Shown piece after piece: positions 16,163 to 24,562 of a stretch of DNA of 64,000 nucleotides. The notes under the pieces were generated by a model. That model was not told the DNA's origin, searched no databases, and saw nothing but the letters and a program-made list of their open reading frames with translations. Each line of letters opens with the position of its first letter. Position 1 is the stretch's first letter. Source of the stretch: Duganella sp. sic0402 (lineage in GTDB: Bacteria; Pseudomonadota; Gammaproteobacteria; Burkholderiales; Burkholderiaceae_D); contig NZ_JAHUWK010000002.1 in assembly GCF_019219065.1 (NCBI RefSeq), positions 434,001 to 498,000 of the forward strand. The letters run 5' to 3'. The position numbers and the translations under genes are program-made.

Positions 16163-18688
16163 TTATTTAAAGTCGCCGCACGCCAGCGCATCTTTGTCCT
16201 TGGCGGCGCCGCCAACGATCTGGATGTTGGCGAACGTCGCTACGAACGGTGCGTCGGCGGCCACGCTGAATGGCGTGCTGAACGCCGCCAGCGGCAAGCC
16301 CTTGGCGGCAAAGCAGGACAGCGGAATCTTGACCGTCTGTTTGCCCTTGCCAACCAGTTGCTTCATGAGCGCGCTGGCGTCCAGCTCCGTCGTCTCCATG
16401 CCGATCAAAACCTTGCCTTGCGGCGCGGCCGTCACGATAGTATCAAATTGCAGCGCGCCGTCGGTGCTGGCAAACGCCGGCAACTTGCGTGCCTTGCCAG
16501 CCTGTGCTTCCAGCCTGGCCGGACCGGTCCAGGTCAGGCGCTTGGCGTCCTGCTGGGTGCTGATCTGCGCGGTCTCCACTTTCACGGTTGGCAGGTTGAA
16601 CACCGCGTTCAGATCCGCACCCAGCGCCACCCGCTGGCCACCACCGCTGACATACAGGCCATACGTCGAGCGGTCGGCCGGATTGTACACCGGGACCGCC
16701 AGCGATTTGCCGCAGCCGCCCTCAGGAGAGCCAGAGTCCAGCGTTGGCACGGCAACCTTGCTGCGGTAATTCAGGCCGTAGCCGAACTTGAACAGCGGTG
16801 CATAGTCCGCATCACCCACATTCAGCGGCGACTGGCAGGCCGACTTGGGCCAGGAGAACGACAGCTTGCCGCGGAAGTCCAGATTGAGCTTGCCATCTGC
16901 CTTGCGGAACAGCACATCGGTGACGCCCTTGCCCTCGGTGCCCGGCAGCCATGCTGCCACCACGCTGTCCGACAGGTTGATGATGTCGTTGGTGTACAGC
17001 GGACGGCCGGTGATCAGCAGCGTCACCACCGGCTTGCCCTTGCCCGATACCGCTTGCAGCACCGCCAGGTCTTCCGGATGACGGCCGGACAGGCGCAGCG
17101 TGCCGGCCGGGCCGATGTCGCCGTCGCCTTCCGCATAGGGCGTCTCGCCGATCACCGCGATCACCGCGTCGTATTTGCTGACATCGACACCGGCCGCATT
17201 TTCGCTGTAGGTAACGTTGTCCTTGCCGGCGACATCCTGCACCGCCGCCAGAATGGTGTCGCTGAATGGATAGTCGCTGTTCTTGTTGTCGGTGCCCTGC
17301 CAGGTCAGCGACCAGCCGCCCGACTGGTTGGCCATATTGTCCGCGCTCTTGCCGACCACCAGTATCTTCTTGCCGCGCGCCAGCGGCAGCACGCCGCCGT
17401 TATTCTTCAGCAGTACCAGCGACTCCTGCACCGCCTTGCGCGCCAGCGCGCGGTCCTGCAAGGCTTCCTGCTTGCCCGCGTAGATGTTCTGCGAAGGCTT
17501 TTTGCCATCGAACAGGCCTGCGCGCATTTTGACGCGCAGGATGCGGGTCACCGCGTCGTCGATGCGCGACAGCGGAATCTCGCCCTTCTCCACCTGCGCA
17601 ATGGTGTTGGCGATGAAGGCCTTCCACTTCTCCGGCACCATGATCATGTCCATGCCGGCGTTGATCGAAGCGGCGCAGCTGTCTTCCGCGCAGCCGGCTA
17701 CTTCGCCGATACCGTTCCAGTCGCTGACGATGAAGCCGTCGAAGCCCATCTTTTCTTTCAGCGCCACCGTCAGCAGCTCGCGGCTGCCGTGCAGCTTGCT
17801 GTGGTTGGCGCCGCCCTTGATATCATTCCAGCTGTTGAAGGAGGCCATCACGGTCTGCACGCCCGCTTCCAGCGCCGGGTAGTAGCCTGGCGCGTGAATA
17901 TTCAGCATCTCCGGCTTGGCCGACTGGTTGACGCCACGGTCTTTGCCTTCGAAGGTGCCGCCATCGCCCACAAAGTGTTTGGCGGTGGCTACCACGGTGT
18001 TGTCGGACTTCAGGTCGCCCTGCAAGCCTTTGACGTATTCACCGGCGTAATCGCGCACGATGGATGGATCTTCCGAGAAGCTTTCGTACGTGCGGCCCCA
18101 GCGGTCATCGCGCACTACCGCCAGCGTTGGCGCGAACACCCAGTCGATGCCGGTGGCGCGCACGGCGCGCGCAACCGACCGCGCCATCTCGCCAACCAGC
18201 TTGGGATCGCGTGCGGCGCCAAGGCCGATGTTATGCGGGAACAGCGTGGCGCCATACATATTCGAGTTGCCGTGCATGGCGTCGATGCCCCAGATGACCG
18301 GGATCTGCGTTTTCATGTCGGTGCTCATCGACGCATCGTAGTAGGCGTCGGCCAGCTTGACCCATTCGGCCGCGCTGGCGTGCTTATTCCCTTGCGGCCA
18401 GCTGCCGCCGCCATTCAGCACGGAGCCGATGTAGTATTTGCGGATGTCTTCCGGCGTGCTGAACTTGATTTCAGGTTGGGTCATCTGGCCGATCTTCTGC
18501 GCCAGCGTCATGCCGGCCACGATCTGCTTGATGCGCGCTTCCATGGCCGGGTCTTGCTTGACCGCGCTGGTGATGTGCGGCCAGTCGGTCAGTGGCCTGG
18601 CGGCGGGTGCGGCGATGCTGGCGGCGGCGCCCAGCGCCAGCGTGGCTGCCACGACGGCGCGGCGCAGGATGTGGTTGTGCGAATTCAT
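16163..18688 (-). CDS. GH3 beta-glucosidase / exo-beta-glucanase (ExoP-like)
   Basis: An 841-residue exported glycoside hydrolase that removes glucose from the non-reducing end of beta-glucans. The signal peptide covers about 1-27 (hydrophobic ATLALGAAASIAA). The GH3 N-terminal barrel spans about 45-380, with the nucleophile Asp323 in GFIVSDWNG and the substrate-binding KHFVGDGGT. The alpha/beta-sandwich domain spans about 420-620. A C-terminal galactose-binding-like domain, as in ExoP-type exo-1,3/1,4-glucanases, finishes the protein. ACGGAGAC precedes the ATG. It sits between GH1 and the MFS gene in the operon; the gap to GH1 holds a REP-like palindrome pair. Confidence 0.92.
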   Translation of the reverse strand: MNSHNHILRRAVVAATLALGAAASIAAPAARPLTDWPHITSAVKQDPAMEARIKQIVAGMTLAQKIGQMTQPEIKFSTPEDIRKYYIGSVLNGGGSWPQGNKHASAAEWVKLADAYYDASMSTDMKTQIPVIWGIDAMHGNSNMYGATLFPHNIGLGAARDPKLVGEMARSVARAVRATGIDWVFAPTLAVVRDDRWGRTYESFSEDPSIVRDYAGEYVKGLQGDLKSDNTVVATAKHFVGDGGTFEGKDRGVNQSAKPEMLNIHAPGYYPALEAGVQTVMASFNSWNDIKGGANHSKLHGSRELLTVALKEKMGFDGFIVSDWNGIGEVAGCAEDSCAASINAGMDMIMVPEKWKAFIANTIAQVEKGEIPLSRIDDAVTRILRVKMRAGLFDGKKPSQNIYAGKQEALQDRALARKAVQESLVLLKNNGGVLPLARGKKILVVGKSADNMANQSGGWSLTWQGTDNKNSDYPFSDTILAAVQDVAGKDNVTYSENAAGVDVSKYDAVIAVIGETPYAEGDGDIGPAGTLRLSGRHPEDLAVLQAVSGKGKPVVTLLITGRPLYTNDIINLSDSVVAAWLPGTEGKGVTDVLFRKADGKLNLDFRGKLSFSWPKSACQSPLNVGDADYAPLFKFGYGLNYRSKVAVPTLDSGSPEGGCGKSLAVPVYNPADRSTYGLYVSGGGQRVALGADLNAVFNLPTVKVETAQISTQQDAKRLTWTGPARLEAQAGKARKLPAFASTDGALQFDTIVTAAPQGKVLIGMETTELDASALMKQLVGKGKQTVKIPLSCFAAKGLPLAAFSTPFSVAADAPFVATFANIQIVGGAAKDKDALACGDFK

Positions 18689-18710
18689 TGCTTAAGTCTC
18701 CGTTATTTTT

Positions 18711-18767
18711 CATTCCCGCGCACGCGGGAATCTATGCTCAGTATGGATTCCCGCGTGCGCGGGAATG
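18711..18767. repeat. REP-like inverted pair of 20-base dRS3-type units
   Basis: Two units fit ATTCCC-N8-GGGAAT: 18712-18731 (N8 = GCGCACGC) and 18747-18766 (N8 = GCGTGCGC). Each is nearly palindromic, and the second is the exact reverse complement of the first, so together they can fold into one long hairpin over a 15-base spacer. This pattern equals the dRS3 core described in Neisseria and resembles REP elements of many proteobacteria. It lies inside the glucan operon between GH1 and GH3. Confidence 0.85.
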
Positions 18768-18777
18768 ACGGCGGGGG

Positions 18778-20142
18778 CTAGCGGCCGCGCACAAAGGCGC
18801 TGTACCACTCGCCGCTCTGCTTGACGATGCGGCGCTGGCTTGCGTAGTCGATATAGGTCAGGCCGAAGCGGCGCAGATAGCCTTCCGCCCACTCAAAGTT
18901 ATCCAGCAGGCTCCAGGCGAAGTAGCCTTTGATCTTGCTGCCTGCTGCAATCGCATCGCGCATCGCCGCCAGGTGGCGGATCAGGTAGTCGCGGCGCGCG
19001 GTATCAGTCACCGCATCGTCCGCGCCGATGTAGTCGTCGTAGGATGAACCGTTTTCAGTCACGTACAAATCACCGGTAGGGTAATCGCGCGCCACGCGCT
19101 CCAGCAGCGTAATCAGTCCTTCCGGCGACACCTCCCAGCCAAAGTCGGTGCGCTGGCGGTCTTGCGGATAAACGATGCGGGTGCGCAGCGGATACGCGTC
19201 CGGCGCGTCCTCCACCACTTCAGGGAAGTAGTAGTTCACGCCGAGGAAATCACACGGCACAGCGATCGCTTCCAGATCGCCCGCTTCGATCTGCGGCGCA
19301 TCCTTGCCCACCAGCGCCAGCGCTTCCGCCGGATAGCCACGGCCATACAGCACATCCAGGAACCAGCGGTTGCGCAGCGCGTCGTGGCGTGACACGGCCG
19401 CGACATCGGCCGCACTGTCACTGGCCGCCTTGACCGGATGCAGGCTCAGAGCGATACCGACCTTGGCCTCCGCCACATTGGCGCGTATCAGCGGCACCGC
19501 GCGGCCGTGCGACACCAGTACGTTATGGCAGACCTGCAGCGCCAGCGGCAACGACTTGTTGCCCGGCGCGTGCATGCCGTCCCAGTTGCCGTGCATGGCC
19601 GTGCACCACGGCTCATTGTGCGTGATCCAGTGCTTGACGCGGCCGCCCAGGTGTTTGGTGATCACATCCACATAGTGCAGATACAGATCGATGGTGGCGC
19701 GGTTGTTCCATCCGCCTTGGTCCTGTATGTACTGCGGCAGATCCCAGTGATACAGCGTGCACCAAGGTTGCAGGCCGCGCGCCAGCATGCCGTCCACCAG
19801 CGCCGAATAGAACGCCAGCCCTTTCGGATTCGGCGCTGCATCCACGCCGTTGAAGATACGCGTCCAGGCGATCGAGAAGCGATAGGAGTTCAGCCCCATC
19901 GCCTGCGCCAGGTCCAGGTCTTCCTCCCAGCGGTGATAGTGGTCGCAAGCGACAGCGCCGGTGGAGCCGTCGCGGATCTTGCCCGGCGTCTCGCTGAAAG
20001 TATCCCAGATCGACGGCACGCGTCCATCAACGGCGGCCGCGCCTTCAATCTGGTAGGCGGACGTGGAAACACCCCACAAAAAGTCGCTGGCAAAGTCGGA
20101 GCGCTTGATCGCCGTAGGCAGGTCAGTAAAGATCATGGTCAT
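18778..20142 (-). CDS. GH1 beta-glucosidase
   Basis: A 454-residue family 1 glycoside hydrolase that cleaves beta-glucosides and cello- or laminari-oligosaccharides. It has no signal peptide, so it probably acts in the cytoplasm on imported oligosaccharides. The acid/base is Glu177 in THNEPW and the nucleophile Glu363 in YVTENGSS; FLWGVSTSAYQIEGA near the N terminus is a family signature. Length is typical. Start choice: the ATG at 20142 lies five bases after the GH5 stop; a second ATG two codons later is equally possible because no strong Shine-Dalgarno is visible. A longer reading from 20190 would overlap GH5 and is unlikely. Confidence 0.93.
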   Translation of the reverse strand: MTMIFTDLPTAIKRSDFASDFLWGVSTSAYQIEGAAAVDGRVPSIWDTFSETPGKIRDGSTGAVACDHYHRWEEDLDLAQAMGLNSYRFSIAWTRIFNGVDAAPNPKGLAFYSALVDGMLARGLQPWCTLYHWDLPQYIQDQGGWNNRATIDLYLHYVDVITKHLGGRVKHWITHNEPWCTAMHGNWDGMHAPGNKSLPLALQVCHNVLVSHGRAVPLIRANVAEAKVGIALSLHPVKAASDSAADVAAVSRHDALRNRWFLDVLYGRGYPAEALALVGKDAPQIEAGDLEAIAVPCDFLGVNYYFPEVVEDAPDAYPLRTRIVYPQDRQRTDFGWEVSPEGLITLLERVARDYPTGDLYVTENGSSYDDYIGADDAVTDTARRDYLIRHLAAMRDAIAAGSKIKGYFAWSLLDNFEWAEGYLRRFGLTYIDYASQRRIVKQSGEWYSAFVRGR

Positions 20143-20147
20143 AGTTT

Positions 20148-21422
20148 TTATTTGGCGAATGGAGTAGGCGGTGTTGGAGAGTTCATCCACTTGATGGCAG
20201 TTTGCTGCGGCTCATACGGCACGCTGCCAAACAGGCGGAACAGGTTTTCGATATCGGCCAGCGAGGCCTGGTTGAAGTCGAGTTGCGGAATCTTTGCGCC
20301 TGGCGCGTTGGTAACCAGGCCCCAGGTGCCCTTGCCCTGGCCGCCCTTGTTGGTCACCACCTTGTAAGCCCACGCGGTCGAGGCCCAGCCGTTGGCGACA
20401 TAGGTGTCGTACGTGACGCGCAGCATCTGGCCGCCGAGTTCAGCGCCCATGAAGGCCCAGGGCTGAAACTCGCCAACGAAGAAGGCGGTGTTCAAGCCTT
20501 CCAGCCTGGCCTTCCACTTGCAAACGTTGTCGCCTTCACCCGTGCATTGCAGCCAGCCGCGATGCACATCCAGCCCCGGCGTGCCCCAGCCGAAGTGGCC
20601 CGGATACGGATGCATTTCGAAGGCGACATTGAACATGCCATGGTCGGATGGCTTGCCGTACGCGTCGATGCCCTTGCTATGGCCGGGCAGGATGATGACG
20701 TGCTGCTTATCGATCTCGCGGATCGCCTGGTACAGCGTGCCCATGACCACCGCCAGGTTCTCCGGCGTGGTGCCCCATGGCTCATTGAGAATGCTGTAAC
20801 CGGCCACCGCGCCGCGATCCTTGTAGCGTGCGGCGATCTGCTGCCACAGCCAGATGGTGCGCTCCTGATACTCGGGCGTGTCCCAGTATTTGTTCTTGCC
20901 AGCGCAGCCGCTGTGATGCTCCCAGCCCTGGCTGCCGACGGCGCCATGCAGGTCAAGGATCACGTAAATGCCGCGCTTCTCGGCCTGCTCGATAACACTG
21001 TCCAGGTATTTCCACGCATCGGCGCGCAGTTGGCGCGGATGCTTTTCATCTTCGATCACGCTGTAGATAAACGGCAGCCGCACCAGGTTCAGATTCAGCT
21101 TGGACAGCATGTCCCAGTCACGCGGCTTGATCCAGTTGTCGCGGAACAGCGTGTACAAGCGCTGCCGCTCGTCGTAGCCGAAGCGCCGGTCCAGCAACGC
21201 TTCCAGCTTGCACTGGTCATCAACGGCCTTGCTCTCCTGCCCCATCATCCAGAACTCCTGGATCAGGTAATTGCCCAGGTTGACGCCGCGCAGCGCAGTT
21301 TGCTGCCCATCCGCTGCCAGCCATCGGGTGCCTTCCGTATGCAGCATGGGCAAGGCGTTTTGCGCCTGCGCCGCGCCAGCCAGCAGAAATGCAAGCCACA
21401 CCGCCATTCGTTTTATCAGCAT
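20148..21422 (-). CDS. GH5-family exo-beta-1,3-glucanase / cellulase-like enzyme
   Basis: A 424-residue exported hydrolase and the first enzyme gene of the glucan operon. The signal peptide covers about 1-20 (MLIKRMAVWLAFLLAGAAQA). The (beta/alpha)8 GH5 barrel shows the acid/base Glu214 in SILNEPWG and the nucleophile Glu318 in FFVGEFQPW, plus LRGVNLGNYL near the N terminus as in fungal-type exo-1,3-glucanases. The substrate is inferred to be beta-1,3- or mixed beta-glucan. The ATG at 21422 follows CAACGGAGAC and lies 14 bases downstream of a LacI-type operator, so expression should be directly controlled by the upstream regulator. Confidence 0.88.
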   Translation of the reverse strand: MLIKRMAVWLAFLLAGAAQAQNALPMLHTEGTRWLAADGQQTALRGVNLGNYLIQEFWMMGQESKAVDDQCKLEALLDRRFGYDERQRLYTLFRDNWIKPRDWDMLSKLNLNLVRLPFIYSVIEDEKHPRQLRADAWKYLDSVIEQAEKRGIYVILDLHGAVGSQGWEHHSGCAGKNKYWDTPEYQERTIWLWQQIAARYKDRGAVAGYSILNEPWGTTPENLAVVMGTLYQAIREIDKQHVIILPGHSKGIDAYGKPSDHGMFNVAFEMHPYPGHFGWGTPGLDVHRGWLQCTGEGDNVCKWKARLEGLNTAFFVGEFQPWAFMGAELGGQMLRVTYDTYVANGWASTAWAYKVVTNKGGQGKGTWGLVTNAPGAKIPQLDFNQASLADIENLFRLFGSVPYEPQQTAIKWMNSPTPPTPFAK

Positions 21423-21436
21423 GCCGTCTCCGTTGA

Positions 21437-21455
21437 TGGAATCGTTTCCAATATA
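21437..21455 (-). promoter_or_regulatory. LacI-type operator overlapping a putative promoter of the GH5-GH1-GH3-MFS operon
   Basis: TGGAATCGTTTCCA (21437-21450) has five-base arms around a central CG, the usual LacI-family operator form. On the minus strand TATATT (21450-21455), a possible -10 box, directly abuts it, so bound repressor would cover the start point. No good -35 was found. The sequence resembles the second operator at 23972-23989. Confidence 0.7.
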
Positions 21456-21463
21456 CCGCAAAA

Positions 21464-21492
21464 AAAGAGCATGCGACCAGCGCGTGCTCTTT
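21464..21492 (-). terminator. intrinsic terminator of the lacI-type gene
   Basis: A 12-base-pair stem with one G-T pair (arms 21464-21475 and 21481-21492, loop ACCAG) begins five bases after the regulator's stop codon and is followed on the minus strand by a run of seven T. It separates the regulator gene from the GH5 promoter. Confidence 0.85.
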
Positions 21493-21496
21493 ATCT

Positions 21497-22507
21497 TTAC
21501 TTTGTTTTACGCGTCAGCGAATCGCGTTCCGCCACATGCAGGTGATATTCACGCGCCACCGGACGATTCAAGCCGTAACACTGATTCAGCAAATAATTCA
21601 ATCCATTCATCGTCATCTCGCTCCACGGGATATGCACGCTGGTCAGCTGCGGCGCGGTAAACTCCGCGCTGTGCGTATCGTCGTAGCCCAACACCGACAC
21701 CTGCTGCGGCACCTGCACACCGGCTTTCTGGAAGGCCGACAACGCGCCGACCGCCATCTCATCATTGGCGCAAAATACCGCCGTCACTTCCACGCCGGAC
21801 GCCAGCAACTGCCTTGCACACGCCAGTCCGCCCTCCGAGGTGAACTCGCCATCGGCCATCCACATCTTGCCGGTGTCGATGCCCGCCGCTTCCAGCTCCG
21901 CCTTGAACCCGGCGATACGCTCCTGATTGTCGGGCGCCGCCGCGCGGCCGGCAATCACCGCGATCTCGCGGTGGCCCGCATCCAGCAAGGTGCGCGCCGC
22001 CAGCCGCCCGCCGGCGCCGTGATCGACCGTGAAGCACTGCTTCGCCATGCTGGCAAAGGCCTGGTTGATCACCACCACACGCGACTGGAACGGCCCAAGC
22101 GCCGCAAAGTCCTCTTCCTCCATCGCGTTGCTCATCACGATCAGGCCATCGCTGCCGCGCTCGATCAGGAAATTCAAGCCATCGATCGCCTGGTTGCGCG
22201 CATCGCCGTCGCCGACGCCAAACGCCACCACCATATTCAGGCCCGCTTCGCGCAGCGCCGTGTAGATCGACTGCAGAATCGGCGTGTAGAACGTCCCGCT
22301 CAGGTACGGAATGTAGACGCCGATCATCTTCGAGCTACCCGACAGCAGCGAGCGCGCCGCGTGCGACGGCCGGAACTCCAGCTCCTCAATCGCCTTGCGC
22401 ACCTTGTCCTGCGTGGACTGCGATACCGATCCCTTGCCGCTGATGACGCGCGAGGCGGTCCCCAAACCCACGCCCGCCAGCCGGGCTACGTCTTTAATGG
22501 TTGCCAC
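21497..22507 (-). CDS. LacI-family transcriptional regulator
   Basis: A 336-residue repressor. The N-terminal helix-turn-helix and hinge (TIKDVARLAGVGLGTASRV through HAARSLLSG, residues 3-56) bind DNA; residues 60-330 form the periplasmic-binding-protein-like sugar-sensing domain. The start is GTG at 22507 with AGGGA upstream. It lies between the sugar-binding-protein gene and the glycosidase operon, and palindromes of LacI type are found at both promoters (21437-21450 and 23972-23989). I infer that it represses both units until a glucoside is present. The 74-base gap upstream could hold its own promoter, or it may be read through from the binding-protein gene. Confidence 0.93.
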   Translation of the reverse strand: MATIKDVARLAGVGLGTASRVISGKGSVSQSTQDKVRKAIEELEFRPSHAARSLLSGSSKMIGVYIPYLSGTFYTPILQSIYTALREAGLNMVVAFGVGDGDARNQAIDGLNFLIERGSDGLIVMSNAMEEEDFAALGPFQSRVVVINQAFASMAKQCFTVDHGAGGRLAARTLLDAGHREIAVIAGRAAAPDNQERIAGFKAELEAAGIDTGKMWMADGEFTSEGGLACARQLLASGVEVTAVFCANDEMAVGALSAFQKAGVQVPQQVSVLGYDDTHSAEFTAPQLTSVHIPWSEMTMNGLNYLLNQCYGLNRPVAREYHLHVAERDSLTRKTK

Positions 22508-22581
22508 GAGTTCCCTTATCCGTTCTATCTATGCGGCGGCAAGGATAACCCACGCACCCAGTCATGACAAGCAACCGGCAC

Positions 22582-23853
22582 TTAATCCAGCAGCGCCGAA
22601 GCGATGCCTTTCTGCGCTTTCTCCACTGGCATGCGGCTGTTCCAGTAGGTCGTCAGTACATCCTGCAAGGCACCGTTCTGGTCCGGCGTCAGGTGCACCT
22701 CGATCATGCCGACCGCGCGCGATTTGTCCTTCAGGATCGCCATGCCGGCTTGCGCGCACACATCCATGCTCGACGTATCGACATTGCTCAGGATAGGCAG
22801 CGAACCCTTGATCTTGTTAAATTCCAGCTGCGCGCTGGGCGCCAGCATGCTGGTGGCCAGCAGCTTCTGCGCACGCACCGCGTCCGGATTCTTCGTCTTC
22901 GGGAACACGAAGGCATCGCCCTGGATCAGATAAGGCACATTCGGCCCCAGCCCGGCGATGCAGCCAAAGTCCTTGCCAGCGGTTTGCCTGGCGGCGGCGA
23001 ATTCGCCCTTGGCCCAGTCGCCCATGATCTGCACACCCGCCCTGCCGTTGATGAGCATGGCGGTGGCATCGTTCCAGTTGCGGTTCGGCGAGCCGGTATC
23101 GACATAGCCTTGCAGGCGCTTGAAGGCCAGCAGCACTTTCTTGAAGGCCTCCGAGTTGATCGCTTTCGGACTCCGGTCGCGCAGCACTTGCAGGTACAGG
23201 TCCTTGCCGCCGATATTCGCCAGCATGGCCTGGAACAGAATGTTCTCCTGCCACGGCTGGCCGCCATGCGCCAGGCCGATCAGGCCGGCGGCTTTCAGCT
23301 TGTCCAGCGCAGCGAACAGTTCGTCCGGCGTGGCCGGCTCCTTGGCGATGCCGGCTTTCTTGAAGGCGGCCTTGGAATACCAGATCCAGGTCGACATATG
23401 AATGTCCACCGGCACCGCGTAGAAGTGCCCCTTGACCTTGATCACGTCCAGCACTGGCTGCGGCATCAGTTGCTCCCAGCGGTCGCGGATGGCGATGTCG
23501 TCAACGTTATTAAGCGAACCTTGATCAATCAGGTCACGGAATTGCTTGGTGGTGTTGAACTGCGCGGCAGTCGGTGGATTGCCGCCGACGATGCGGTTGA
23601 TCGCGACCGCCTTGGCCTGGTCGGCGCCAGCAATCGCGGTATCGCCCCAGACGCCGCCGGCGGCGCGGTAGGCATCGGCAAATTTGCGCACGGCTGCGGA
23701 TTCGCTGCTCGAGGTCCACCAGTGCATTACTTCCGCTTTCGGCGCGGCTGCGGCGGCGGCTTGCGCGGCAACGCCTGCGCCCAGCGCCAGCAAGGTCACG
23801 GCCGAGCGCAAAGTCCACGCGAGGCGCGTCGCGCCCGTGCTGTGCTTGTCCAT
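22582..23853 (-). CDS. ABC sugar substrate-binding protein (orphan)
   Basis: A 423-residue extracellular solute-binding protein family 1 member. The signal peptide is about 1-32, rich in alanine, with cleavage near AQAAAAA. The mature part begins EVMHWWTSSSES, typical of glucose/oligosaccharide-binding proteins. No permease or ATPase gene is beside it: the next minus-strand gene is the LacI regulator. It would therefore have to work with permeases encoded elsewhere, or serve as a sensor. The ATG at 23853 follows ACGGAGAC; an upstream in-frame start (23988) would place an implausible 45-residue extension over the operator and terminator. Its leader is unusual (see 23898-24028). Confidence 0.9.
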   Translation of the reverse strand: MDKHSTGATRLAWTLRSAVTLLALGAGVAAQAAAAAAPKAEVMHWWTSSSESAAVRKFADAYRAAGGVWGDTAIAGADQAKAVAINRIVGGNPPTAAQFNTTKQFRDLIDQGSLNNVDDIAIRDRWEQLMPQPVLDVIKVKGHFYAVPVDIHMSTWIWYSKAAFKKAGIAKEPATPDELFAALDKLKAAGLIGLAHGGQPWQENILFQAMLANIGGKDLYLQVLRDRSPKAINSEAFKKVLLAFKRLQGYVDTGSPNRNWNDATAMLINGRAGVQIMGDWAKGEFAAARQTAGKDFGCIAGLGPNVPYLIQGDAFVFPKTKNPDAVRAQKLLATSMLAPSAQLEFNKIKGSLPILSNVDTSSMDVCAQAGMAILKDKSRAVGMIEVHLTPDQNGALQDVLTTYWNSRMPVEKAQKGIASALLD

Positions 23854-23897
23854 CCAGTCTCCGTCTATTTTTATATGGGTGCTGCTGCCTGACGGGC

Positions 23898-23930
23898 AAA
23901 AAAAAAACCGGCGCCGCCCAAGGCGCCGGC
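23898..23930 (-). terminator. intrinsic terminator inside the leader of the sugar-binding-protein gene
   Basis: On the minus strand, CCGGCGCC and GGCGCCGG form an eight-base GC stem (23908-23915 with 23922-23929), followed by ten T (23898-23907). It lies about 60-95 bases downstream of the predicted promoter start (near 23992) and 45 bases before the ATG. It could act as an attenuator, or end a short RNA of about 95 bases. It could also end the upstream VOC gene's transcript, but any transcript from the 23999-24028 promoter must pass it. Confidence 0.75.
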
Positions 23931-23971
23931 AACTTCGCGGGGCGAAGAGACGAGGTTGCGCGTCAAACGGG

Positions 23972-23989
23972 ATTGGAAACGTTCCCAAT
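23972..23989. promoter_or_regulatory. LacI-type operator upstream of the sugar-binding-protein gene
   Basis: ATTGGAAACGTTCCCAAT is an 18-base palindrome around a central CG with a single mismatched pair. It starts a few bases downstream of the predicted transcription start, so bound repressor would block early elongation or initiation. It shares GGAA-x-CG-x-TCC with the operator at 21437-21450. Confidence 0.75.
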
Positions 23990-23998
23990 CCTGAGATA

Positions 23999-24028
23999 AA
24001 TATAACACCCCTTGATTTTGAGTGTCAA
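23999..24028 (-). promoter_or_regulatory. sigma-70-type promoter (TTGACA, 18-base spacer, TATATT)
   Basis: On the minus strand TTGACA (24023-24028) is a perfect -35 box and TATATT (23999-24004) a good -10 box, 18 bases apart. The predicted start is near 23992, just before the LacI-type operator. It would drive the binding-protein gene, or a short RNA if the terminator at 23898-23930 is used. Confidence 0.75.
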
Positions 24029-24056
24029 CGAAAAAGGCGCGCAACAAGTCACTCGC

Positions 24057-24422
24057 TCAAACTTCAAGCTTCAGCACCCGCAGCCTGTGACCATCGCGGT
24101 CCAGCGCCACAAAGGTGTAGCCGAAGTCCATCGACGTGGGACGTTGGGCGATGGCCAGCCCGCGCGCCGACCAATCAGCATACAAATCGTTGACCACGCT
24201 ACGGTCGGACACCGCAAACGCCAGCTCGCTACCGCCGCCATTGGCCAGCACCTTGGGCTCGGCCGTATGGCGCGACCACAAGCCCAGCTTCAGGCCGGAC
24301 GGCAGCACAAACAGCACAAAGGTCGGCGAGGACTGTACCGGTCGCAGGCTCAGCAGATCGCTGTAGAAGTCAGCGCTGGAGGCTGGGTTATCAACGTACA
24401 GCAAAACGTAATCGGGGCTCAT
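24057..24422 (-). CDS. VOC-superfamily (glyoxalase/bleomycin-resistance-like) protein
   Basis: A 121-residue single-domain protein with the vicinal-oxygen-chelate pattern: YVLLYVDNPASSADFYSDLL at the N terminus and FGYTFVALDRDGHRLRVLKL at the C terminus, the second beta-alpha-beta-beta-beta half. No experimentally defined branch can be assigned; related proteins are often annotated as PhnB-like or drug-resistance proteins without evidence. It is cytoplasmic. AACGGAGAC precedes the ATG. It is divergent from the Tad-type genes, with 140 bases between. Function unknown. Confidence 0.8.
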   Translation of the reverse strand: MSPDYVLLYVDNPASSADFYSDLLSLRPVQSSPTFVLFVLPSGLKLGLWSRHTAEPKVLANGGGSELAFAVSDRSVVNDLYADWSARGLAIAQRPTSMDFGYTFVALDRDGHRLRVLKLEV

Positions 24423-24562
24423 CTGGGTCTCCGTTCAAGATTGACAATGCAGCCATGGTACGGGGGGACTGCGACAGTTTCTGTCAGGAGTCTTGCGTCT
24501 CATCAACAGTGCATATTTCCTGCTGGATAAAATCGAACGGTCGCCATCGTCAGGAGCTGCCT

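Noticed and set aside
23854..23988. A 45-residue N-terminal extension of the sugar-binding protein
   Set aside because: It would encode the operator and terminator region and precede a normal signal peptide; the ATG at 23853 has a good ribosome binding site.
24473..24485. GACAG-TTT-CTGTC palindrome as an SOS (LexA) box
   Set aside because: The half-site order and spacing differ from CTGT-N8-ACAG, and neither flanking gene is a DNA-damage gene.
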